Shown one piece after another: positions 1 to 6,084 of a stretch of 7,939 bases of DNA (position 1 is its first letter; every line of letters begins with the position of its first letter). The notes beneath the pieces are model-generated. The model saw nothing but the letters and a program-made list of their open reading frames with translations. It was not told the DNA's origin and did no database searches. The stretch covers positions 1 to 7,939 of the forward strand of contig DRKK01000276.1 in assembly GCA_011051815.1 (NCBI GenBank), given 5' to 3'. This DNA is from Sphingomonadales bacterium. Its GTDB lineage: Bacteria > Pseudomonadota > Alphaproteobacteria > Sphingomonadales > Emcibacteraceae. The translations under genes were made by a program, and so were the position numbers.

Positions 1-60
1 AATGCCACGTCTTCTTTTTGCCATGCTGAAATAGGTATTTAATTGTCGCGGCCATGTATT

Positions 61-195
61 TGTTACTTAATTTTTTTTAATATGTTACTCAATTTTGAAT
101 AATTACCTATATCATTACAATACTTTATAAGCAAGTTGCGGTCTTCACAATAATATGTTACGAGTCACATCAGCGGCACCATTTTTCCGGTAACA
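61..195. repeat. Repeated TGTTAC hexamers (three direct, one inverted)
   Basis: TGTTAC occurs at 61-66, 83-88 and 156-161, and its reverse complement GTAACA at 190-195. The first two copies lie in a longer imperfect repeat: TGTTACTTAATTTT at 61-74 and TGTTACTCAATTTT at 83-96, 22 bp apart, close to two helical turns. The second and third copies share the 11-mer TAATATGTTAC at 78-88 and 151-161. The set lies just upstream of the molybdoenzyme gene, and the inverted copy runs into its ribosome binding site. These could be half-sites for a transcription factor. The regulator is unknown, and chance in AT-rich DNA cannot be excluded. Confidence 0.4.
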
Positions 196-200
196 AAAGG
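195..200 (+). promoter_or_regulatory. Ribosome binding site for the TTG-started molybdoenzyme gene
   Basis: AAAAGG lies eight bases before the TTG at 209-211. It supports that codon as the start, because an in-frame TAA at 191-193 closes the frame upstream and no ATG or GTG lies between 194 and the codon for the first iron-sulfur cysteine at 251. Confidence 0.6.
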
Positions 201-208
201 ATTTCTAT

Positions 209-2347
209 TTGACCTCATCTGAACAGGGCCCTTCCGTTATTTATCGTGCGTGTAATCTTTGTGAGGCCATTTGCGGGCTGGAAATTACCGTTGAAAATAA
301 TAAGGTCATCACCATAAAAGGCGACAAGGATGACCCGTTCAGTCAGGGGCATATCTGTCCCAAAGGGACCACATTACAAGATCTTCAGACCGATCCGGAC
401 CGGCTGAAACGTCCGGTTAAAAAGGTCAATGGCGCGTGGGTTGAGATCAGTTGGGATGAGGCCTTTGATCTGGCCGTGGACAGGTTGTGGGACATTGGTC
501 AGAAACATGGCCATAACGCCGTCGGGATTTATCTGGGCAATCCCAATGTTCATAATTACGGCGCGCTGACCCACGGATCACAATTTCTGCGACTGCTTCA
601 GAGCAAAAATCGGTTTTCCGCCACCTCCGTTGATCAACTGCCCCATCAATTCACCTCATATCAGATGTATGGCCATCAATTCCTGATCCCCATTCCGGAT
701 ATTGATCATACCGACCATATGATCATCATGGGGGCCAATCCCGTGGTGTCCAACGGCAGCATCATGACCGTGCCCAACGTCAAACCGCGTCTTGAAAATA
801 TCCTTAAAAGAGGCGGCAAGGTCATTGTCATTGACCCGCGCCGCACGGAAACGGCAAAACTGGCCACCGCTCATCATTTCATCAAGCCGGGCCGGGATGT
901 GGTGTTTCTGTTGGCCTTTCTCAATCATCTGTTCACCGAAAATCTGGTGCAGACAGCGCATCTAAGCGACCATCTGGATGGGTTTGAGACGATTCATGGC
1001 CTGATCAAAGACTTCCCTTACGGGCGGGTTCAGGACATCACCGGCCTTTCCCTTGACGTCATTCAGTCTCTGGCCGAGGAATTTGCCGCACAAGACAAGG
1101 CAGTTTTTTATGGCCGCATGGGGGTTTCGGTCACCCCTTACGGGGCGCTGTGCCAATGGCTCATTCAGCTGATCAATATTGCCACCGGCAATCTGGACAG
1201 GGTGGGGGGCACGCTTATTCCCCTGCCCGCCGTTGATCTGGTGGGGGCGGGGCTGGTCGGGCGCGGCGGCTATGGCCGCTGGCACAGCCGGGTCAGCAAC
1301 CGGCCAGAGGTTTGCGGCGAACTGAGCAGTAGTCTTATGGCGGAAGAAATCCTGACAGAAGGCGCGGGCCAGATCAAGGCCATGGTTCTGGCGGCGGGAA
1401 ATCCGGTGTTATCCACCCCCAACGGTGGTCAGCTGGAACAGGCCTTCGGTCAGCTGGATTTCATGCTGGCCATTGATTTTTACATCAATGAGAGCAGCCG
1501 CTTTGCCGATCTGATCCTGCCGCCCACCGCGCCGCTGGAACATAACCATTATGACGTGAGCTTTTACGGTCTGTCGGTCAGCAATGTGACCCGCTTTAAT
1601 GAAAAGGCCATCACGGCTGAGGGGGGCAGTCTTGACGATTGGGAAATCTATCATGAACTGATGGTGCGCTACCTGAAAAAACTGGATGTTGATAAAATGC
1701 CCAAAAAGCGCGGGCCGGAAAGACTGATTGCCGTGGCTCTGACCAATGGCCCCTACGGGCGACGGCGGGGCAAGCCAGAGGGATTGAGCCTGAGCAAGCT
1801 GAAAGAAAATCCCCACGGTATTCTTCTGGGCGATCTGCATCCCCTGCTCACCAAACGGTTAAAGACCAAAAGCGGCAAGATCACCTGCGCCCCGGATTTG
1901 CTGGTGGCCGATCTGGACCGGTTGAAAGGTGACCTGTTTACAACGCCCACGAAAGACACGCTGTTGCTTATCGGGCGGCGGGACATCCGGACCAACAACA
2001 GCTGGTCCCATAACAGCCGCAGGCTTGTGAAGGGCAAAGACCGTTGTGTGTTGCTGATCAATCCGGCAGACCTTGACCGATATGGTTTTGAGGACGGCGC
2101 GCAGGTCAGCGTTAAAAGCCGGGTTGGGTGCGTGACCCTCACCGCACAGGCCAGCGATGACATGATGCCCGGCGTAATTAGTATTCCCCACGGCTGGGGC
2201 CATGACCGAAAGGGCGTCAAAATGCGCATCGCCCGCGCCCACGGCGGGGTCAGCGTCAATGACCTGACCGATGAGAAAATCATCGATCAGCTTATCGGCA
2301 CCGCCGCCGTCAACGGGGTAGAGGTCTCCCTCTGTGCCCCAGATTAA
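209..2347 (+). CDS. Molybdopterin-dependent oxidoreductase, formate dehydrogenase/nitrate reductase superfamily
   Basis: This is a 712-residue cytoplasmic-type molybdoenzyme; there is no twin-arginine or Sec signal. An N-terminal [4Fe-4S] motif is formed by C15, C18, C22 and C50, followed by K52 in CPKG, the usual lysine between cluster and pterin. The catalytic domain runs to about residue 480, with GANP at 175-178 and DPRRTET at 209-215 as pterin-dinucleotide contacts. The C-terminal dinucleotide-binding domain spans about 585-700 and includes HGWGH at 661-665. No cysteine occurs between C50 and C315, so the Cys or Sec Mo ligand of Nap and Fdh enzymes is absent; D142 sits about where FdhF has Sec140. 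Translation must begin at TTG. No electron-transfer partner or Moco gene is adjacent. The substrate is unknown: I see superfamily membership but no basis for naming formate or nitrate. Confidence 0.9.
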   Translation: MTSSEQGPSVIYRACNLCEAICGLEITVENNKVITIKGDKDDPFSQGHICPKGTTLQDLQTDPDRLKRPVKKVNGAWVEISWDEAFDLAVDRLWDIGQKHGHNAVGIYLGNPNVHNYGALTHGSQFLRLLQSKNRFSATSVDQLPHQFTSYQMYGHQFLIPIPDIDHTDHMIIMGANPVVSNGSIMTVPNVKPRLENILKRGGKVIVIDPRRTETAKLATAHHFIKPGRDVVFLLAFLNHLFTENLVQTAHLSDHLDGFETIHGLIKDFPYGRVQDITGLSLDVIQSLAEEFAAQDKAVFYGRMGVSVTPYGALCQWLIQLINIATGNLDRVGGTLIPLPAVDLVGAGLVGRGGYGRWHSRVSNRPEVCGELSSSLMAEEILTEGAGQIKAMVLAAGNPVLSTPNGGQLEQAFGQLDFMLAIDFYINESSRFADLILPPTAPLEHNHYDVSFYGLSVSNVTRFNEKAITAEGGSLDDWEIYHELMVRYLKKLDVDKMPKKRGPERLIAVALTNGPYGRRRGKPEGLSLSKLKENPHGILLGDLHPLLTKRLKTKSGKITCAPDLLVADLDRLKGDLFTTPTKDTLLLIGRRDIRTNNSWSHNSRRLVKGKDRCVLLINPADLDRYGFEDGAQVSVKSRVGCVTLTAQASDDMMPGVISIPHGWGHDRKGVKMRIARAHGGVSVNDLTDEKIIDQLIGTAAVNGVEVSLCAPD
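2344..2347. other. Shared TTAA: overlapping stop codons of convergent genes
   Basis: The molybdoenzyme stop (TAA, 2345-2347, +) and the acylase stop (TAA read from 2346-2344, -) are embedded in the same TTAA palindrome, so the genes overlap by four bases tail to tail. A weak stem (CCCC at 2337-2340 with GGGG at 2349-2352, plus a possible G-T pair) brackets both stops in its loop, but there is no T tract. No proper intrinsic terminator fits between the genes. Confidence 0.9.
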
Positions 2348-4743
2348 CGGGGTCCGGTCAGAACCACTCTGGACTTCACATCCCCGGCAATATCCTTTGG
2401 CTTGAATAATATGGGACGCCATTGTTTTTTAGAAAACAGCTTTGTCTGATCCGTGTAATGGGGTGACGTGGGGTCACCAGACTCACCATAGGTCAGGAAA
2501 GCCTGCGCCACCGGACCATCATCCGTATAGCTCAGGCTTAACAGAAAGCTGGTGCCGCCGGTGATGGGATAGCCCTTGTCCGTCAGATATTTGCTGCCCT
2601 CAACCTTGGTGCCCCGAACCTGTTTGGCGCGGGTGTAATAGACCCGCTGATCAATGATATTGGCGATACCATCCGCGTTATTGCCGCCGTGAAGGGCGAT
2701 TTTTTCCCCCGCGCGGTAAGCAAACTGCACATCGCCAAGGCGCACATCCGGGGCCAATCCGGCCTTGGCCATAATTTGAACGGCTTCCGCCAGTTTTTGC
2801 AAAGCAATGGTCTTATCCCCAAGACCCCGCGGCGTATTGACCGGATCATTGGCGTCAAAAGGAACGGCAAAGAGCGCGCCCTTACGCTTGGTCTCCCGAT
2901 AATCATAACGGGTGATCCATTCCCGGAACAGAACCGCGCCCCGGCTGTCCAGATCAAGACGCCGGTTATAGTTTTTCAGAACCGCACAGGCCGCCGTCAA
3001 ATCAACCTTATCTGTCCCGACCGTCACCATGGGCGTGGCCTCACAAGCCGCAACCAGCTCATCCACCAGCAATTCCGCCGACAGGCTCCGGTTTGACAGG
3101 AGCGCCTGTTGCATCTCAGGCAGAGAGAATTTTCCGTCCGCCCCCGCCGGGCCATCCGAACTGACATCACTGACCAGTTTGGCATTCATGCGGGTGCGCA
3201 GGGTACGCGACGCATCCACAGGGCCGTAAAGCGGTGAATAGCCCGTCAGCGGCGCGGCCACATTGGTCAGCCAATAGCTGTCATTGGCATTGAAAATATA
3301 GTCCGAACGCTCCTGAAATGGCTGTTCCACAAAGGGTACAACGCCGGGCACTCTGGCCTCGGGGTGGGTCTGCCATTCAAAACGGCTGTCACTGCCATCC
3401 AACAATATCAGGCCCATTTTCTCATAGAAGCCTTTGGTCTGGGGATCGCTTTTGACCCTGTCCTGCCACAGGGCGATGGCCTCGGGGCTTAAGCGGCCCA
3501 CATTGGAATCATCAATATAAACCGCCCGGCCATCCTTGCTGGTGGCCATGGTATTGACCCACGGCAAGGCGTTCCATTTACGGTGGGCGCCGATGAAGGC
3601 ATCCATATCTTTCGCCAGATCCATGGCCTTCCACTGATCCAGCAAATTCTGATTGCCCTGGTTGGCGTCCCGGATCGTGAGGGCCTGTTTATTGCTCCAG
3701 GGCGCATTGGGCAACGTAACCATGGGCCCATAATGGCTGAACCAGACTGTATGCGGGGTCAGGGTAACCACACCCTTGTCCCCCTTGACCGGAACCATGA
3801 TTTTCCGCGATGTCATCTTGCGTGGCTTGCCATCATAATAATAGCTGGTCGGATCGCCGGGCACTAGGTCTAGCTTGTAAAAGACCACCCGTTCACTGTC
3901 GGACACCGTATGGGTCCAGCCAATATTTTCGTTAAAGCCAATGGCCACCCCCGGCGCACCAAGGAGCTGAACCCCGTAAATATTCATCTTGCCCGGAATG
4001 GTCAGATGCTTTTCCCAAAAACGGTTGGTGCCATACCAGGGGTAATGGGGGTTACCCAGCAACATACCCCGGCCATTCTCCGTCCGGTCCCGGCCAAAGG
4101 CCCAACCGTTGGAGCCCATCTGACGCACATTAAGGGCCGTCACATTATCCGCGATCACTTGCGGTGATACCTTCACACCAGCAGAGCCTTCTGCAGCCTT
4201 GGGCGGGGCGGCGGCCACAATCATGCCCGCCATATAGGGCGTAGTCTGGGCCAGAACCTGAAAGCGGGAGAAAAGATCTTCAGGCGTTATTTCCTGTACC
4301 CAATCGGCGCTTTTGCACCATGAGGTAATGTTGTCCCGGCCAACTTCACGAATATATTTGTTATAGCCTGCGGTATAGCCGATGATCCATTCCTGGTTTT
4401 CCGCTGATTGGGCGGCAAAGTCACGGGCGGCATTGGTCGGAATATCCAGCGCCCGAATGACAATATCACTCATGATATGCAGGTTTTTATCCCCCGGCCC
4501 GTAATATTCCGCCCGCTCGCCCCGGGCCTCAATAATACCGTAAGCAATATTGCATACATGGTCTTCTGCACCGCTATAGCCCTCACCAAAGCCAAGACTG
4601 CCATAATCATCCGCCGTAATATGAGGAATGCCATAGCTGGTCCGAACAATCTCTGCCCGGTAAGTCGCTTCCGGTGCCTTTTCCTGCCCGCAAGACGCAA
4701 GCAGACCGGTTAACAGAATTATCCCTAAAGTATTTTTTAACAT
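2344..4743 (-). CDS. Penicillin/acyl-homoserine-lactone acylase family lipoprotein (PvdQ/aculeacin acylase type)
   Basis: This is an exported Ntn-hydrolase expected to cleave amide-linked acyl chains and to mature by self-cleavage into alpha and beta subunits. Numbered from the ATG at 4743 (799 aa), residues 1-18 are a lipoprotein signal with lipobox LASC and C18 as lipidation site. The beta-chain nucleophile is S211 in GSNGW (codon 4113-4111). With S211 as beta1, the PvdQ catalytic set falls in register: H233 is beta23 in NPHYPW, V280 is beta70 in WTHTV, and N487 lies in NANDSYW, matching PvdQ Asn-beta269. The family match continues through RDAN, LPWVNT and WLTN. A GTG at 4755 overlaps the SDR stop by four bases and would add four residues; I prefer the ATG, which has GTGAG seven bases upstream. 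The substrate is unproven: N-acyl-homoserine lactones, lipopeptides and siderophore precursors are all known for this family. Confidence 0.9.
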   Translation of the reverse strand: MLKNTLGIILLTGLLASCGQEKAPEATYRAEIVRTSYGIPHITADDYGSLGFGEGYSGAEDHVCNIAYGIIEARGERAEYYGPGDKNLHIMSDIVIRALDIPTNAARDFAAQSAENQEWIIGYTAGYNKYIREVGRDNITSWCKSADWVQEITPEDLFSRFQVLAQTTPYMAGMIVAAAPPKAAEGSAGVKVSPQVIADNVTALNVRQMGSNGWAFGRDRTENGRGMLLGNPHYPWYGTNRFWEKHLTIPGKMNIYGVQLLGAPGVAIGFNENIGWTHTVSDSERVVFYKLDLVPGDPTSYYYDGKPRKMTSRKIMVPVKGDKGVVTLTPHTVWFSHYGPMVTLPNAPWSNKQALTIRDANQGNQNLLDQWKAMDLAKDMDAFIGAHRKWNALPWVNTMATSKDGRAVYIDDSNVGRLSPEAIALWQDRVKSDPQTKGFYEKMGLILLDGSDSRFEWQTHPEARVPGVVPFVEQPFQERSDYIFNANDSYWLTNVAAPLTGYSPLYGPVDASRTLRTRMNAKLVSDVSSDGPAGADGKFSLPEMQQALLSNRSLSAELLVDELVAACEATPMVTVGTDKVDLTAACAVLKNYNRRLDLDSRGAVLFREWITRYDYRETKRKGALFAVPFDANDPVNTPRGLGDKTIALQKLAEAVQIMAKAGLAPDVRLGDVQFAYRAGEKIALHGGNNADGIANIIDQRVYYTRAKQVRGTKVEGSKYLTDKGYPITGGTSFLLSLSYTDDGPVAQAFLTYGESGDPTSPHYTDQTKLFSKKQWRPILFKPKDIAGDVKSRVVLTGPR

Positions 4744-4751
4744 GAATTTAC

Positions 4752-5669
4752 TCACTCTTTGTTTTCAAATGCATTTACGACGAATTTCTGGCTTTGGTCC
4801 GCGCCCTGTTTATAGGGGCGGGCGGCGGTCATGTCGGATAAGTTGTCCCAACTTTCCGCGATCATTTCCGGTGTGGCATCTGCGCCCAGAAACAGGCCTT
4901 CACTTTCCAGAATTTGCGCCCGGGCAAAGGTCCCGGCCCCGGCGGTAATAATCTCCCCCGTTGGTGCATCTTTACCGCACAAAAATAATACGGCCGGCGA
5001 CACCGATGCCGGGGTTAACAGGTCCAGCATTTGCGGCGGCATAATATCATCGGTCATACGCGTTGCCGCCACCGGGGCCAGCGCATTGACCCGGATGCCC
5101 GATTTATACAGTTCCAGTTTTAACGTATTAACCAGCCCCACAAGGCCCAGCTTGGCGGCGCCGTAATTGCTCTGACCATAATTTCCGTAAAGACCGCTGG
5201 ACGAAGTGGTCATAATGATTCGGCCATAATCCTGGTCCTTCATCACCGGAAGGACGGCGCGGGTGGCGATCACAGACCCCATCAAGTGAACATTCATCAC
5301 CATCTCAAAATCAGACAGGGCCATTTTGGTAAATGTCTTGTCGCGCAATATGCCCGCATTATTGACCAGAATATCTATCCGCCCAAAAGCCGCCACGGCC
5401 TGATCCACCATAGCCTGCATATCCTCTTCCGAAGTGACATTTCCGCCATTGGCAATGGCCTTGCCGCCAAGGTCAATGATTTCCTGAACCACCTTGTCCG
5501 CCGCGCTTTGCGGGCCATCGGCCGACGGCGCGCTGCCGTCCCGACTGCCGCCAAGGTCATTGACCACCACCATGGCCCCGCGCGCGGCAAAGGCCAAAGC
5601 ATGGGCACGGCCAAGGCCGCCGCCCGCGCCGGTAATAATGGCCACCTGTCCGGTAAAATCATAAGACAT
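4752..5669 (-). CDS. SDR oxidoreductase, MFE-2-type (3R)-hydroxyacyl-CoA dehydrogenase
   Basis: This is a 305-residue short-chain dehydrogenase. It shows the Rossmann motif TGAGGGLG at 13-20, D38 at the end of the second strand (VVVND), which favours NAD over NADP, NNAG at 103-106, and the catalytic set N126, a serine of the SSS run at 156-158, Y169 and K173 (YGAAK). A glycine- and serine-rich insertion after NDLGG, the phrase AGILRDK, and a C-terminal tail beyond about residue 250 are typical of the (3R)-hydroxyacyl-CoA dehydrogenase domain of peroxisomal multifunctional enzyme 2 (human HSD17B4) and its bacterial single-domain relatives. The likely reaction is 3-hydroxyacyl-CoA to 3-ketoacyl-CoA in fatty acid or sterol side-chain breakdown. 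No hydratase domain is fused. It is the first gene of a unit with the acylase, whose start lies eight bases past this stop or overlaps it. Steroid or other alcohol substrates are possible. Confidence 0.85.
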   Translation of the reverse strand: MSYDFTGQVAIITGAGGGLGRAHALAFAARGAMVVVNDLGGSRDGSAPSADGPQSAADKVVQEIIDLGGKAIANGGNVTSEEDMQAMVDQAVAAFGRIDILVNNAGILRDKTFTKMALSDFEMVMNVHLMGSVIATRAVLPVMKDQDYGRIIMTTSSSGLYGNYGQSNYGAAKLGLVGLVNTLKLELYKSGIRVNALAPVAATRMTDDIMPPQMLDLLTPASVSPAVLFLCGKDAPTGEIITAGAGTFARAQILESEGLFLGADATPEMIAESWDNLSDMTAARPYKQGADQSQKFVVNAFENKE

Positions 5670-5677
5670 ATTATTCG

Positions 5678-5684
5678 CTTCCTT
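5678..5684 (-). promoter_or_regulatory. Ribosome binding site of the SDR gene
   Basis: Read on the minus strand this is AAGGAAG, eight bases before the ATG at 5669-5667. It is a good purine-rich Shine-Dalgarno sequence and supports that start. Confidence 0.6.
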
Positions 5685-5727
5685 TGAAAATCAAATCTTT
5701 TATATTCTTAACATAAATCAAATAAAT

Positions 5728-5755
5728 TGAAATAAGTAATGGATTACCGATTTCA
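5728..5755. promoter_or_regulatory. 28-bp interrupted palindrome, candidate operator
   Basis: The two arms read TGAAAT-AA-GTAAT and ATTAC-CG-ATTTCA around a central GG. Eleven of fourteen position pairs are complementary. The inner dyad is 5736-5747 and the outer arms are 5728-5733 and 5750-5755. A two-base centre makes an RNA hairpin awkward, so a binding site for a dimeric repressor (for example of the TetR type) is more likely. It lies about 60 bases upstream of the SDR start and about 70 bases before feoA, so it could control either direction. The regulator is not in the window. Confidence 0.45.
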
Positions 5756-5790
5756 TCATTTACAAATTAACAAAAATCCTGTAGGTGTTC

Positions 5791-5807
5791 TTGATAATTA
5801 TTATTAA
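5791..5807. promoter_or_regulatory. Fur-box-like dyad upstream of feoA
   Basis: TTGATAATTATTATTAA is symmetric about base 5799 in all position pairs except one and contains GATAAT, the repeat unit of the classical Fur box. It lies 17 bases before feoA and overlaps the proposed -35 element, where repressor binding would block transcription. An FNR-type reading (TTGAT-N4-ATCAA) matches only three of five bases in the second half, so Fur fits better. Chance symmetry in AT-rich DNA remains possible. Confidence 0.5.
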
Positions 5808-5818
5808 CTGCGTATATA
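5791..5818 (+). promoter_or_regulatory. Candidate sigma70 promoter of feoAB
   Basis: TTGATA at 5791-5796 and TATATA at 5813-5818 are separated by 16 bases, giving four of six and five of six matches to the consensus. The implied transcription start is at about 5825, on the first base of the feoA ATG, so the transcript may be leaderless. The shared TTGATA makes it a repressible site together with the Fur-like dyad. The AT-rich setting lowers certainty. Confidence 0.4.
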
Positions 5819-5824
5819 TATTAG

Positions 5825-6082
5825 ATGAAATATTTAAGTGATATGAAAAAAGGCGACTGTGCCACCATCATCGGGTTTGAGGCCGATCGATGTAATGATG
5901 CGGAATTTGCCCGGGACCTGGAAGACCGCCTGCTTGAAATCGGGTTTGAGGAAGGGCTGGATGTGAAGGTCCTCCATGAAGGCCCCATTTCCCGGGACCC
6001 GGTGGCGGTGCGTATTGGCCAGATGACGGTGGCCCTGCGCCGTATGGAAGCCAATGCGGTGAAGGTTACGGGCGGTCAATAG
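5825..6082 (+). CDS. feoA: Ferrous iron transport protein A (FeoA)
   Basis: This is an 85-residue cytoplasmic SH3-like protein that works with FeoB in Fe(II) uptake. The typical opening LSDMKKGDCATI is present. It is followed by the helix and turn ending LLEIGFEEGLDVKVL (about 38-52), where the LxxLG-type glycine signature sits, then a strand carrying DPVAVRIG and a last strand with ALRRMEANAVKV. The length is normal for the family. Its stop lies two bases before the feoB ATG, so the two are co-translated. No Shine-Dalgarno sequence precedes the ATG at 5825. An in-frame ATG at 5843 would remove six residues and shorten the conserved N-terminal strand, so I keep the first ATG and note the possible leaderless start. 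Confidence 0.93.
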   Translation: MKYLSDMKKGDCATIIGFEADRCNDAEFARDLEDRLLEIGFEEGLDVKVLHEGPISRDPVAVRIGQMTVALRRMEANAVKVTGGQ

Positions 6083-6084
6083 AT

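Larger units (their letters stand above)
1..208. other. AT-rich upstream region of the molybdoenzyme gene, no gene seen
   Basis: I see no convincing coding sequence here. The stretch is clearly richer in A and T than the genes and contains a run of eight or more T around 71-78. It carries three direct TGTTAC hexamers and one inverted copy, described separately. A sigma70-like promoter is possible (TTGAAT at 95-100 and TACAAT at 116-121), but the 15-base spacer is short, so I do not call it. I saw no rho-independent terminator from an upstream gene and no obvious molybdenum-cofactor riboswitch, although a covariance search was not possible. Confidence 0.6.

Noticed and set aside
2336..2353. 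Bidirectional rho-independent terminator at the convergent gene ends
   Set aside because: Only four GC pairs plus one possible G-T pair form the stem, and no T tract follows on either strand.
656..2422. Long open frames on the minus strand inside and past the molybdoenzyme gene (for example 656-961, 1409-1840, 1859-2422)
   Set aside because: Their translations are low-complexity shadow sequences with no recognisable motif, while the plus-strand frame carries a continuous well-conserved enzyme.
2689..4167. Plus-strand frames opposite the acylase gene (2689-3096, 3583-3867, 3910-4167)
   Set aside because: They are antisense to conserved acylase motifs, show no family features, and are explained by codon bias of the real gene.
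4743..4755. GTG at 4755 as the acylase start
   Set aside because: It gives a four-base overlap with the SDR stop but has no Shine-Dalgarno sequence; the ATG at 4743 has GTGAG at good spacing and a compact lipoprotein signal. The difference is only four residues and is not settled.
5286..5687. Plus-strand frame opposite the SDR gene
   Set aside because: The composition resembles an antisense shadow, and the minus-strand SDR has full catalytic motifs plus a ribosome binding site.
5691..5727. A defined sigma70 promoter for the SDR-acylase unit on the minus strand
   Set aside because: The region is so AT-rich that several -10-like words appear, but none has a good -35 at a 16-18 base distance.
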